From G963663525 sp963663525 (GTDB taxonomy: Bacteria; Myxococcota_A; SURF-8; G963663525): a stretch of 64,000 bases of DNA. The translations under genes and the position numbers were made by a program. Within the stretch, counting starts at the first letter, position 1, and every line of letters starts with the position of its first letter. The notes beneath the pieces are model-generated. The model saw only the letters and a program-made list of their open reading frames with translations, was not told the DNA's origin and did not search any database. Of the stretch, positions 44,151-54,258 are shown one piece after another. The stretch is taken from contig CAXXHC010000004.1 in NCBI GenBank assembly GCA_963663525.2, forward strand, positions 620,001 to 684,000. Direction: 5' to 3'.

Positions 44151-45107
44151 ATGCGTCCGATTCTCGTGAGTTTCACATTACCGTTCATCGATTATCCCAT
44201 TACGATCTATGGCTACGGCGTAATGCTGGGCTTGAGTTTCGTGCTGGGCTGGTACCTGACGCTCTACCTGGCCTCGCGCCGCAAACTGGACGACAACCCG
44301 CTATACGTCGCGATGACGCTGGCGGCCTTCGGGTCGCTGATCGGGGCGCGAATCGTCTACGTGATCGCCAACCCGGAGGAAAGCTGGAGCCTGGCGGATT
44401 TCTTCAACTTTCAGCGCGGGGGGATGGTTGCGTACGGGGGCTATCTGGGCGGCATCATTTCCGGTGTTGCGTACGTGGCGATTAAAAAGTTGGACTATTG
44501 GACCTACCTCGACTGTGCAACCCCCGCTTTGGCCCTGGGACTCGGCCTGACGCGCATCGGCTGTTTCCTCAACGGCTGTTGTTACGGGCGGCGCACCGAT
44601 TTCCTCACTGGACTCTCGTTTCCCAAGGAAAGCCTTTGTTTCAAGCAACACGTCGAACGCGGACTGCCCCTGCTGGACGAAGCCCACACCCTTCCGGTGC
44701 ATCCAACGCAGCTTTACGAGTCGGCTTTCGGCTTCGGGCTGTTTTTCGTGTTGATATGGCTTTCCGTCCGCACGTGGGAGGGGCTGGGCGCATCGAAAGA
44801 AGACCAGACTGGGGGAACTGAAGACCGCAGCCAAAACGTGACAAGTGGTCGGATTTTCTTCGTGTTTGCAGGGGCTTACGCCGTTTGGCGCTTCCTTATC
44901 GAATTTGTCCGCGACGACATGCACCGGGGCGGCTTGATAGGAATTTCCACCTCCCAGTGGATCAGTCTCGGAGCCCTTGGCTTCACGCTGTTCATGATTT
45001 TGTACTGGCTTCCCCGTCATCCGTGGAGTCCTGCGACTAAAAAGAAGGTTGTTGCGTCCTCTTCTTCCCGTCGCAAATCCCGCCGAAAAAAGACCTCGAA
45101 AAAATGA
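44151..45107 (+). CDS. lgt: Prolipoprotein diacylglyceryl transferase
   Basis: Lgt transfers diacylglycerol from phosphatidylglycerol to the lipobox Cys of prolipoproteins in the inner membrane. The 318-residue protein has seven or so helices, RGGMVAYGGYLGGI, GLGLTRIGCFLNGCCYG and HPTQLYESAF, with catalytic Arg and His-containing blocks in place. A GTG two codons earlier is in frame, but ATG 44151 is the better start. The C-terminus has a basic tail (RRKSRRKKTSKK). Many lipoprotein genes in this window depend on it. Confidence 0.95.
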   Translation: MRPILVSFTLPFIDYPITIYGYGVMLGLSFVLGWYLTLYLASRRKLDDNPLYVAMTLAAFGSLIGARIVYVIANPEESWSLADFFNFQRGGMVAYGGYLGGIISGVAYVAIKKLDYWTYLDCATPALALGLGLTRIGCFLNGCCYGRRTDFLTGLSFPKESLCFKQHVERGLPLLDEAHTLPVHPTQLYESAFGFGLFFVLIWLSVRTWEGLGASKEDQTGGTEDRSQNVTSGRIFFVFAGAYAVWRFLIEFVRDDMHRGGLIGISTSQWISLGALGFTLFMILYWLPRHPWSPATKKKVVASSSSRRKSRRKKTSKK

Positions 45108-45364
45108 ACCGAGGCTGGGGGGAGTTTACCGAGGCTTTCCATTAATGCGTAAAATGTGACGATTCGTTCGAAATCGATGCGATTCTGCGTGATTTTTCGC
45201 ACAAAAACAGTTCCCTCTTGAGCGCGGTTTGAGTATTATCCAAGATATAGGGATGTTCTGACAAAATGCGTAGGAATGTCGGCAGCGAGAAACGAGGTTG
45301 TTTCTCCTCGTCGCGAAGAATACGCCCGTTTTCTGGCTTTTTGTGAAGTGTTAGAGAGGGTGCG

Positions 45365-48300
45365 ATGCGAACAATTCCACTAAACACGGTCCACATGCTT
45401 GGATGGATGCTCATGGGCATGGTGTGCCTACTGACGTCATGTGGTGGGGAGGATGCTACAGAGGGCATCGGAGGAGAAGACTCCGACACTCCCATTGCCG
45501 ATGAGGACCAAGCGGAAGATTCCCATCGTGTTTGCTCCGACGACGACCAGTGCCGAGGCGGCACCGTTTGTCTTAACGGAGTCTGCGTGACGCCGGGTGA
45601 CGAAGACGAGGAAATCCATCCCGGCGGTATTTCCGTCCCCCAACTGCTGGTTTTCGGCTACATTTCCAAGGGAACATTCAAGGAAAAAAACGTCGAAGTG
45701 GCCAACGTCGGGAAAGGAACGCTTACCCTGACGAAGGTTTCGCTGAGCAACGACACGAGTGAAGAGTTCGTGCTGATGGCGGCCAGCAACCTCAACGAGA
45801 AAATCCTGCCCGGTGAGAAATATACATTGACCCTCGGGTACGCTCCCAGGGATTTGGGCTCCGATACGGGAAGCCTGATCATTGAAAGTTCCGACCCCGA
45901 AAATCCTCGTGTGTTCGTGGCTTTGAGAGCCGAATACGGCGGAACACCGGACATCGTGCTGTTCATCGATGGCGAGGCCGTCGAGACTCCCGAAGATGCC
46001 CGTCTCGATTTCGGCGCGTTGCCGATCGACGACGAAAGCGAGGGGGAGGAAAAGTGTTTTTCCGTGAAAAACGTGCCGAAAGACAACGAAACGAATCAAG
46101 CGATCCGTATCGATGACGTGTACCTCGTAACCGACCAGAACACGGATTTCTGGATCGTGGATCTCCCGGAATTTCCTTGTGATTTGGTTCCTGGAAACGA
46201 ACTTCAAGTCTGCGTGGGATTCAATCCCACACAAATGGGAACGCATGAAGAGCAGCTCATTATCGTCAACGACGATCCGGATGTGCAGGATCAGCGGAAA
46301 ATTCTCACTCTTACAGGGCAGGCCGGAGCGCCGGACGTCGAAGTATTCCCCGATTTCATCGATTTCGGAGGACGCTCCACCAATCAACAGCATAAAATTC
46401 CGGTGGAAATCACCAACAGCGGCTTGGCGAAACTGACGATTTCCGAAATTTACGTGCCGGACGAGTATGAAGGCACGTTTTTCATCAGTCCCGCCACCTT
46501 GCCGCAAATCCCGGCGGAGGGTCTGGAAATCACCCCCGAAAACCACGTGCCGCTCGACATCGTGTTTCTTCCTGTGGACGAAACGACCTACCAGGGACAA
46601 CTCGTGGTGGTTTCCGACGATCCCGACGAGGGAACCCTGAGGGTTCCGATTGCTGGGCAGGGGATTTTCAGCAGGCTGTCTTACGATCCTTCAACGCTCG
46701 ATTTCGGGGAAGAATTGGTGGGAAATTCGAAGACGAAGACGCTCGAAATTTCCAACCTCGCCGATTTTGCCACGACAATCATCATGTTCGACATGCCGGA
46801 AGGCTGCTATTTCGGGGTAGGGTCCGAAACGACACTTCCCCTTACGTTGCAGGCCCAGCAGCGGCGGCTCGTTTACCTGACCTACGCTCCCCTGGAAATC
46901 GGCAACCACCAGGTGCAGGTGGACGTCCGCACCCAGGACGGTGCGCCCACGCCGACTCTGACCCTCACCGGCAGGGGCATCAAGCCGGAGTTGTACATCG
47001 ATCCGATCGGGCCGGACATCGATTTTGGACAGGTCACGCGCAACCGGACCAAACACGTGCAGATGACGCTGTACAATTTCGGCGATACGCTGATGGAAGT
47101 CACCTCCGTGACGGTTTCGAACCAGGAACCGCCGGTGCAAAACAACGAAGTTCCGGTTTTTTACGTTGCCGACTCGTCCGCCAGACACCTGGCGTTTTCC
47201 GTTCCGGCGAACGACCAGCACGCCATTACGATCACGTTTCAGCCCCTTAAAACCGTGGATTACACGGCGGACCTGACCATCGAAACCAACGATGCAAACA
47301 ATCCTACCATCGAATACCGTCTCTCGGGTACGGGTATTTCGCCGAGCATGAAGCTTTCCACCTATGAAGAGTCGGAAGAGCCTGACGACATCCTGCCCGG
47401 CGGACTGATGAAATTCACGAGTTGCGAGATCGACCGGACTTCCGCTCCCGTGTATCTGCTCATTGAAAACGCGGCGGACGGCGAACTGATCGTCGAGAAC
47501 CTGCTTCTCAATTCCTACGAAGTCTTCAAAATCTATTCCATGAAAACGTTGCCCGACGGTGTGGAATACGACACCATCTACGATGCGTTGCCGATTTCCA
47601 TCTGGGGGGAGGGAGACGAGGGCGTTCAGGGATTGGAATTGAAACTGGCGATGACACCGTATGACCAGCGCACGTTCCATACCCGGATGACGATCGAAAG
47701 CAATGACGTAGCCTATCCCGAAGTCTACCTGAACCTACAGGGCGAAGGCGTCCAGTGCCAGGGTGGCATGGAAGACTGCGATCTGAACGAGCCGGGCTGC
47801 GACACCTACGTGCTCAACGACGCGAACAATTGCGGAAGCTGCGGTTTCCGCTGCGAGGAGAACGTCTCCTATCCACACGTCGAAAGCTACTATTGCTACG
47901 AAGGAGAGTGCCTGCCGGATACCTGTGAAAACGGCTGGGACGATTGCCTGGACGGAGAGCAATACGAAGGCTGCGAAACCAATGTCATTCAAGACCCTTA
48001 CAACTGCGGAGGTTGCCGCATTGCCTGTTCGAGCTACGAAAACCGCCTGCCTCACGTTTCGATTCACGACTGCGAGGAAGGCCTCTGCATTCCACGTACC
48101 TGCGAGGATGGCTGGGGAGATTGTTTCGAAGGGGAGGGGATGGAAGGTTGCGAAACCCGCATTGCCGAAGCGATCGACCATTGCGGACAATGCGATTTCA
48201 ATTGCGAAGGTCTCGACTGGGCGCATGTCAGGGTGTTCGAATGCCGCGAGGGACAATGCCGGGGAGCCGAGTGCGACACAGGATACGGCGATTGCCTCGA

Positions 48301-51300
48301 TGGAGAAAACGAGGAGGGCTGCGAAACCGATCTGCGCGACACGGTGGCGCATTGCGGGCAATGCGAAAACAGCTGCAACTCCCTGCCTCACGTGGCGTAC
48401 GACGAAACACAACCCGAGATCGATGGCGCAGTCTGCGAGTACGGACGCTGTGTAGATCTCGTGTGCGAGGAAGGTTGGGGCGATTGCATCGACGACGGAG
48501 CGGGCGAGAATCCGGACGCCTTGGGTTGTGAAACGAACCTTTTCGATAATCTAAACCATTGCGGTGCCTGCGATTTTTCATGTACCGCCACCGAAAACCA
48601 TCTCCCTCATACCGTAAGTTACGTTTGTGACGAAGGTGTCTGCAAACCGCAAAGTTGCGTATCTGGCTGGGCCGATTGTCTTGAGGGAGTGGACCCCGAT
48701 TCGGGAGAAAGCTACGCCGGTTGCGAGACGTACATCCTGGACGATGTCGAGCATTGCGGCAATTGTGCGCACGCTTGCGATTTGCCGAACGTTGAGGAAC
48801 ACGCCTGTATCCAGGGGAACTGTACCATCGTCGAATGTCTGGAGGGGTGGTCGGACTGCTTCATCGGTGAGGAAGGCTGTGAAACCGAAACGGGTTCGGA
48901 CCTCGACCACTGCGGGGTATGCAACCATCGCTGTCAACCTCCCCAGGACGAGTGGATCGAAAACAAGATTTCGAACCTTCGCTGCATCGAGGGTTCGTGC
49001 GAGAAGACCTGCATGGTGGGGTACGAGGACTGCGATACGTCAACTGTCGCTTGTGAAAGCGTGGGGCTGGGAGCCCTGAACAGGTGCGGTAGCTGCGACA
49101 ACGATTGCTCCGCCAGAAACTGGGCCAATGTGGACGCCTATGCGTGCAATCTCTGTACCGGGGTGGGTGACACCGGGTACAGCGCTTGCCGGGATTATTG
49201 CGAAGCACAAGGGACTTTGAACCTTTACGAAGCCGGTGGTGAAATTCATGAATGCTATTATTGCAGCATCGCTCGTTGCGAAACTGGATACGATGACTGC
49301 AACGACGAACACGCGGACGGCTGCGAAATCAACCTCATGGAAGATCCCCTCAATTGCAATCGATGCGGTACCGTATGCAATCTACCCAACACTTCGGAGC
49401 ATGGTTGCTCGGAAGGGGTGTGCACGATCAAGCAAGACGGCGGTTCGGGGCAATACTTCTGCGATAGTGGCTACGGAAACTGCGACGGAGCGGATTCCAA
49501 CGGTTGCGAGATCGACGTTACCAGCAACATTGATCATTGCGGAAGTTGCAACAATGATTGCGAAGATCTGCCGTGGCCCCACGTGCAAAACTACGAGTGC
49601 ACCGCCGGTCAGTGCGTTGCGACAAGATGTGTATTCGGTTGGGAAGACTGCCTTGACGGCGATGGCAATGAAGGCTGTGAAACCAATATCAGTGACGATG
49701 ATTTGAATTGCGGAGACTGCGGTATCGATTGCTCCGAAGAAGACTGGGAGTGCGGTGATGAATGCCGTGCGGTGAATTACACTTGCGAGTATGGCACCTG
49801 CCAAATTGAGACATGCGAGATAGGATTCAAAGACTGCAACGGTGATCCAGAGGATGGTTGCGAGACGAGCCTTCTGGAACCGTATACCTGCGGCGGTTGC
49901 GTGGGTGATCCTGGACGGAAAAACTGCCTGACCGAGAATTGGTTCAATGTGGAAACCCTGGGGTGCTGGATCTCGCCGGATTCTGGAAACTACGACTGTA
50001 TGATTGAAACTTGCGCGGGCGGTTGGGGCAATTGCAATGGCATCCACAACAGTATCGATGGTTGCGAAACCAATCTTTCAAACGACGTATACAATTGCGG
50101 AAGCTGTGAAAATGTTTGTATTTTGCCACATGCGACGCCGGTTTGTAACACCAGAGTTTGTCAAATTGCTACGGATGCTACCGGTGCCGAACGTTGTGAA
50201 GAAGGTTACGAGAATTGCAACGAAAACGATGATGATGGTTGCGAAGTTCATGTCGCGGGTGAGCTTGACAACTGCGGTTCTTGCGGGAACGATTGTTCTC
50301 AAAAAAACTGGCCACAGGTTACGGACTATTCTTGCAATTTGAATCAAGAGAACTGGAGATGTGAAATCGCGAGTTGCGAAGAAGGCTACGATCATTGCAG
50401 CGTGGTCATGCAAAATGGCTGCGAAACCAATATTTACACAAACATGGAACACTGTGGTGCGTGCGATACGCTCTGTGAACTCCCCCATGCCGACGAAACC
50501 TGCCAGACCGGAAATTGCATCATTACTTCCTGCGACAACGGCTGGGATGATTGCAATCATACGGGAAGCGACGGCTGCGAAATCCACATTTCACAGGATG
50601 TAAACAACTGCGGCGAATGCGGACACGTCTGCAACCTACCCCACGCCAGTTCGATTTGCACAAACAGCGCTTGTGCGATCGACGAATGCCAAGAAGGATA
50701 CAAAGACTGCAACGGTCTCGCCAGCGACGGCTGCGAGGTTCGCCTTGCAGACGATGTAAACAACTGCGGTGATTGCAATATAGAATGTGAATTCAACAAC
50801 GCTATACCGATTTGCCAGAATCGCATCTGCCGGATCGGTTCGTGTGAAGAAGGCTGGAGCAACTGTGACTCCAACGAATACAATGGTTGTGAAGCCCATA
50901 CGGCGGTAAACCCAAATCGCTGCGGTTCCTGCGACCACGTGTGCGTGCTTCCCCACGCCACGGAGGCTTGTTCTGATGGCCAGTGCACGATCGCATCCTG
51001 CGATGATGGCTACGAAGACTGCAATGGCATCGATAGTGACGGTTGCGAGGTCAATACTAATATGGATACGTCGAATTGCGGTCAATGCGACCGCTCCTGT
51101 CCGTCATATTACCACGGCTCGGCGCGATGCAGCGAGGGCAACTGTTATTTGGATGATTGCGACGATAACTGGGATGATTGCAACGATATCGACAGCGACG
51201 GTTGCGAAACGGATTTGACCTCGGATGAAACCAATTGTGGAAGTTGCGCTTACGTGTGTGAAGAGGAGAAAGATTGGTGGGGCAACGTAGATGTTTATTC

Positions 51301-52123
51301 CTGTGTTGCCAGCAGTTGCGCCATCGCGCTATGCGACGAAGGCTATGAAAACTGCGATGGTACCAAGGCGAACGGTTGCGAAGCCGACCTCAACACGAGT
51401 GATGACCACTGCGGCGGCTGCGACAGTCCCTGCGATTTCATCAACGCCACAGAGCATTGCGAGGGGGGAAGCTGTACTCTGGACTCCTGCAACGGCAATT
51501 ACGGGGATTGCAACGGCGATCTCGTTACCGACGGCTGCGAGGTCGATCTTTCCAGCAACAGCGCTCATTGCGGTGCCTGCGACAATCTCTGCTCGGTCGA
51601 GACGAAACCTTACGCTACAGGAGTAACCTGCACCACCGACAATTGTGCCGGTATTGCCTGCTGTCACGCCACTTCCTGCGAGTTGCCACTGGAATTGCAG
51701 GACGGCGAGTGCATCTGCGTCGGCACCGTGAATTGCGACTGCGACGACTTCGAGCTGGATAACCGTATGCAAGACGCCGGGGAACTGACGCTGAATCAGA
51801 CCGCTTACGAGTCTCATAGTATCTGTCCCGCAGGAGACAAAGACTGGTTCAGCTTCGAATTAACGGAAGATCTCTGGGTGCAAGTCGAACTCAAAATGGA
51901 TCTCGGATCGCAGCTTTATATGGCGCTGTATTCTTCGGAAGGTGTCGAGTTGAATTCTTATACCTTTGTCGGGAATGGCGATGTGAAAATACCTTGGACG
52001 GTCATGGCGAGCCCCCTGACGGGCGAGGAAGATGGAACGATCTATTACCTTTACGCCAAAAGCTACGTTCCTCCTGAATCCATCGGGGAGTACAAGTTCA
52101 GGGTACAGACTTTCGCTCCATGA
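45365..52123 (+). CDS. Giant (2252 aa) lipoprotein: ASH-like domains, 22 GCET/NCGSC repeats, PPC domain
   Basis: The signal ends in the lipobox MVCLLTSC; an acidic linker follows, then a CSDDDQCRGGTVC motif. Residues about 80-795 hold several ASH/choice-of-anchor-D-like beta domains, for example FGYISKGTFKEKNVEVANVG and LDFGEELVGNSKTKTLEISN. Residues about 800-2100 hold 22 units built on W.DC.[DG]......GCET.......HCG.C...C, the repeat known from large myxobacterial and planctomycete surface proteins and related to MopE-type proteins. A bacterial pre-peptidase C-terminal (PPC) domain ends the protein (about 2128-2250, KDWFSFELTEDLWV). It is expected on the cell surface; the function (adhesion, metal binding, structural) is open. 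Confidence 0.85.
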   Translation: MRTIPLNTVHMLGWMLMGMVCLLTSCGGEDATEGIGGEDSDTPIADEDQAEDSHRVCSDDDQCRGGTVCLNGVCVTPGDEDEEIHPGGISVPQLLVFGYISKGTFKEKNVEVANVGKGTLTLTKVSLSNDTSEEFVLMAASNLNEKILPGEKYTLTLGYAPRDLGSDTGSLIIESSDPENPRVFVALRAEYGGTPDIVLFIDGEAVETPEDARLDFGALPIDDESEGEEKCFSVKNVPKDNETNQAIRIDDVYLVTDQNTDFWIVDLPEFPCDLVPGNELQVCVGFNPTQMGTHEEQLIIVNDDPDVQDQRKILTLTGQAGAPDVEVFPDFIDFGGRSTNQQHKIPVEITNSGLAKLTISEIYVPDEYEGTFFISPATLPQIPAEGLEITPENHVPLDIVFLPVDETTYQGQLVVVSDDPDEGTLRVPIAGQGIFSRLSYDPSTLDFGEELVGNSKTKTLEISNLADFATTIIMFDMPEGCYFGVGSETTLPLTLQAQQRRLVYLTYAPLEIGNHQVQVDVRTQDGAPTPTLTLTGRGIKPELYIDPIGPDIDFGQVTRNRTKHVQMTLYNFGDTLMEVTSVTVSNQEPPVQNNEVPVFYVADSSARHLAFSVPANDQHAITITFQPLKTVDYTADLTIETNDANNPTIEYRLSGTGISPSMKLSTYEESEEPDDILPGGLMKFTSCEIDRTSAPVYLLIENAADGELIVENLLLNSYEVFKIYSMKTLPDGVEYDTIYDALPISIWGEGDEGVQGLELKLAMTPYDQRTFHTRMTIESNDVAYPEVYLNLQGEGVQCQGGMEDCDLNEPGCDTYVLNDANNCGSCGFRCEENVSYPHVESYYCYEGECLPDTCENGWDDCLDGEQYEGCETNVIQDPYNCGGCRIACSSYENRLPHVSIHDCEEGLCIPRTCEDGWGDCFEGEGMEGCETRIAEAIDHCGQCDFNCEGLDWAHVRVFECREGQCRGAECDTGYGDCLDGENEEGCETDLRDTVAHCGQCENSCNSLPHVAYDETQPEIDGAVCEYGRCVDLVCEEGWGDCIDDGAGENPDALGCETNLFDNLNHCGACDFSCTATENHLPHTVSYVCDEGVCKPQSCVSGWADCLEGVDPDSGESYAGCETYILDDVEHCGNCAHACDLPNVEEHACIQGNCTIVECLEGWSDCFIGEEGCETETGSDLDHCGVCNHRCQPPQDEWIENKISNLRCIEGSCEKTCMVGYEDCDTSTVACESVGLGALNRCGSCDNDCSARNWANVDAYACNLCTGVGDTGYSACRDYCEAQGTLNLYEAGGEIHECYYCSIARCETGYDDCNDEHADGCEINLMEDPLNCNRCGTVCNLPNTSEHGCSEGVCTIKQDGGSGQYFCDSGYGNCDGADSNGCEIDVTSNIDHCGSCNNDCEDLPWPHVQNYECTAGQCVATRCVFGWEDCLDGDGNEGCETNISDDDLNCGDCGIDCSEEDWECGDECRAVNYTCEYGTCQIETCEIGFKDCNGDPEDGCETSLLEPYTCGGCVGDPGRKNCLTENWFNVETLGCWISPDSGNYDCMIETCAGGWGNCNGIHNSIDGCETNLSNDVYNCGSCENVCILPHATPVCNTRVCQIATDATGAERCEEGYENCNENDDDGCEVHVAGELDNCGSCGNDCSQKNWPQVTDYSCNLNQENWRCEIASCEEGYDHCSVVMQNGCETNIYTNMEHCGACDTLCELPHADETCQTGNCIITSCDNGWDDCNHTGSDGCEIHISQDVNNCGECGHVCNLPHASSICTNSACAIDECQEGYKDCNGLASDGCEVRLADDVNNCGDCNIECEFNNAIPICQNRICRIGSCEEGWSNCDSNEYNGCEAHTAVNPNRCGSCDHVCVLPHATEACSDGQCTIASCDDGYEDCNGIDSDGCEVNTNMDTSNCGQCDRSCPSYYHGSARCSEGNCYLDDCDDNWDDCNDIDSDGCETDLTSDETNCGSCAYVCEEEKDWWGNVDVYSCVASSCAIALCDEGYENCDGTKANGCEADLNTSDDHCGGCDSPCDFINATEHCEGGSCTLDSCNGNYGDCNGDLVTDGCEVDLSSNSAHCGACDNLCSVETKPYATGVTCTTDNCAGIACCHATSCELPLELQDGECICVGTVNCDCDDFELDNRMQDAGELTLNQTAYESHSICPAGDKDWFSFELTEDLWVQVELKMDLGSQLYMALYSSEGVELNSYTFVGNGDVKIPWTVMASPLTGEEDGTIYYLYAKSYVPPESIGEYKFRVQTFAP
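47760..51660 (+). repeat. 22 imperfect Cys-rich coding repeats
   Basis: Units of about 45-80 codons, each ending in a GCE[TIVA].....[NH]CG.C...C block. The DNA is diverged between units, so the array is old and kept by selection at protein level, unlike the 477-bp array in the next giant gene. Confidence 0.85.
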
Positions 52124-52158
52124 AATGACAGGCTGGGAGTAATCGGGCTGATTCTTAG

Positions 52159-52332
52159 CCCGCATTATTCATGAGGATCGTAGCGAGACGCCGAAAACCG
52201 AAGATATTTCATGAAGTTGGACCGATTTTCACCCGCAGGCATACTTTACAGTCTGTCGAGGATGAAAATCGGGAAACAAGTGAAAGATCGAGGATTTTCA
52301 AGTCGCAGTAGATTCTTCATGAATTATGCGGG
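52159..52332 (-). mobile_element. Miniature element family C copy 2
   Basis: This 174-bp element lies between TTAG direct repeats (52155-52158 and 52333-52336), with ends CCCGCATTATTCATGA and TTCATGAATTATGCGGG. The internal sequence is the reverse complement of copy 1 with scattered substitutions. It lies between the giant lipoprotein stop and the convergent terminator. Confidence 0.85.
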
Positions 52333-52457
52333 TTAGCCCGCACACCTTGGCTGGGATGGGTTCTAAGAACTGCGCTAAAGCAAACCGGAAACGATTGCAA
52401 CGCGGTTCTTCCGATTTGTCGTTTTCCAAGTAGGCACGAAATACGCAATAAGATCAA

Positions 52458-52495
52458 AAAGATGGGGCCTCAGCGAAAGCGGAGGCCCCATCTTT
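52458..52495. terminator. Bidirectional terminator
   Basis: A perfect stem AAAGATGGGGCCTC / GAGGCCCCATCTTT surrounds an inner GC-GAAA-GC stem with a GNRA tetraloop. U-rich tails on both strands fit termination of both converging genes (45365 and 52522). Confidence 0.85.
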
Positions 52496-52521
52496 AAACG
52501 TTCGGATGTTGGTGACGAATC

Positions 52522-53019
52522 CTAAAAAGCGACTTCCAACGGCAGTTCTGCTTTTTCCCCGGATTCAGAAATCAGTTGGAGGGTCAGCTTAGGTGTGTCT
52601 TCGGAAACGGCTTCGCCGAGGTCGATGGCGAGGTGTTCGTTCGATCCCTTCGACACGATGGAATCGACGGCCAGCACCTGTCCCGTTGCATCCACGAGAC
52701 GCAATTCATAAGCGCCTTGCGCGAGCGCCGGAAGCCGCACGTCGATGCGTCCGTCATTCGGCACGAGATACGACGCCGATTTTCCTTTTCCCGTGTAAAT
52801 TGCACCGTTTCCGAAATCGACGGCCAGAGCGACCACGCCGGGAATCAGGCCGGGGATCAGCCAAAGAATGTCGAATACGAGGTTCGTGGTGTCGATTTCA
52901 CCTTGGGAATTGCCCCTTTGTTCGGGCTTGAGGATGTAGGCGCAACTTGCTGTGCTCAAAACCAACGAAACCGCCAAAATCGCTGCAACAGAACGAATCC
53001 ACGATGCTTTTTTCATCAT
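52522..53019 (-). CDS. Small conserved lipoprotein
   Basis: This 165-residue protein has a lipobox LSTASC (Cys 26). After it come YILKPEQRGNSQGEID, LIPGLIPGVVALAVDFGNG and AIYTG, a pattern I recall from uncharacterised gammaproteobacterial lipoproteins with a membrane-hugging hydrophobic stretch. The C-terminal 90 residues look like a small beta-sandwich. Function unknown. A family B element lies about 110 bp upstream. Confidence 0.8.
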   Translation of the reverse strand: MMKKASWIRSVAAILAVSLVLSTASCAYILKPEQRGNSQGEIDTTNLVFDILWLIPGLIPGVVALAVDFGNGAIYTGKGKSASYLVPNDGRIDVRLPALAQGAYELRLVDATGQVLAVDSIVSKGSNEHLAIDLGEAVSEDTPKLTLQLISESGEKAELPLEVAF

Positions 53020-53126
53020 TTCCCCCTTTAAAGTGGTTCAGAAAATTTGAGATCAGTTTACTTCGCACTCAGTATACATGGAAACCGATTTTCATCCATC
53101 AACTTTTTCGGAACAAAGGCAACTGG

Positions 53127-53355
53127 GGGCGGAAATTAAATGAGCGCGAAACATTGTAAAAGCTTATTCCAAGGAGAAAAAACGTAGGGGCGAGTGTAGT
53201 GAACAAAGTGAACGGAGCTCCCCAAAAAACCGAAAAACTCTTTCAGAACGGGGGGCTACAGTCGCTATGCTCCTTTCACCCTCCCCTACATTCCCCCTCC
53301 CTTTTTTGAGGTTTCAAACGAAAAAACAGATTTCGCACTATTTTACTTTCCGCAC
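53127..53355 (-). mobile_element. Miniature inverted-repeat element, family B copy 3
   Basis: This 229-bp copy is in reverse orientation relative to the copies at 9689 and 14163. Its ends are GGGCGGAAATTAAATGAG and TATTTTACTTTCCGCAC. Flanking 9-mers GGCAACTGG and GGCAACTCG match at 8 of 9. The rest of the gene-free stretch 53020-53562 shows no other feature. Confidence 0.88.
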
Positions 53356-53562
53356 GGCAACTCGCCACATTTTTACGGGAGTGATTCGTGACGAAATATG
53401 GCGGTTTGGTATAAATGTTACCGAAAATGCTCCATTTTTACCAAAAATTGCCTGACGTAGAACCGAAGAACACGGTACATTAATTTTGTCTCCACGAAAT
53501 CGATAATCGTTCGCAACCCATTTGTTCTTTTTTGACGTATAAGTTTAGTGAAGGGAGACACA

Positions 53563-54258
53563 ATGACGATTTTCGAGGACAACCGAGCCCTGCTTCAGGC
53601 GTTTCGCAAGGGAAATCCGGACGCCGTTTCGGAGGTATTCCGGGCCTATGTCGAAGACGTCGCTACGTTTTTGCAACGAGGGTTTGTGTTTTCCTCTTCC
53701 GGTCGTTCCTGTCGTTTCGAAGGATACAAAGAACATTTCGAGCTTCAGGACGCCGTGCAGGAAACCTTCATTCGGGCCTTTTCCGAACGCGCCCGCCTGC
53801 AATACGACGGCGTGCGAAATTACCGCTCCTACCTGTTCGCTATCGCCCGGAACTTCGTCATCGACGAATTCCGTAAGGTCGAATCCAAGATGCGCTGGTA
53901 TCGCTTCGAAGACGTCGAACCTCAGCCAGGCGATTCCGCCGGAGGGAGAGCTACCATGCCGGATTCCGAAAAGATGTTGGAATCCGATGAGTTGGCCGAA
54001 CTGATCCGAGGATTTGAAGCGTCGTTATCCCCATCGGAACGCGCGGTTTTCGAGGCCCGTTTCACTCGTGGAGAGAGCCAGCGGAACGCAGCCGAAACGC
54101 TAGGCGTCACACGGATGAAACTCCGTATCATGGAATACCGAATTCGTTCGAAAGCGTTGAAATTCTTCAAAAAAACGGGCTATCTCCCCCCTGATCTCCG
54201 GTTTGATGAAAGCACCATGATTTTCCTTCTTTCGTGTGTTATAGGGTGGGGCCGATGA
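53563..54258 (+). CDS. Sigma-70 family (ECF-like) RNA polymerase sigma factor
   Basis: This 231-residue sigma factor has region 2 with FELQDAVQETFIRAF and YRSYLFAIARNFVIDEFRK, then a linker and region 4 with LSPSERAVFEARFTRGESQR and NAAETLGVTRMKLRIMEYRI as the DNA-binding helix-turn-helix. I start at ATG 53563, preceded by GGGAG; a GTG five codons upstream is in frame. The stop overlaps the start of a membrane protein gene (ATGA), the usual place of an anti-sigma factor, and a caspase-like protease gene follows in the same way. Confidence 0.9.
   Translation: MTIFEDNRALLQAFRKGNPDAVSEVFRAYVEDVATFLQRGFVFSSSGRSCRFEGYKEHFELQDAVQETFIRAFSERARLQYDGVRNYRSYLFAIARNFVIDEFRKVESKMRWYRFEDVEPQPGDSAGGRATMPDSEKMLESDELAELIRGFEASLSPSERAVFEARFTRGESQRNAAETLGVTRMKLRIMEYRIRSKALKFFKKTGYLPPDLRFDESTMIFLLSCVIGWGR

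Noticed and set aside
47760..51660. Repeat array considered as CRISPR
   Set aside because: The units are long, diverged, in frame and encode a Cys-rich protein. No short identical repeats with unique spacers occur anywhere in the window.
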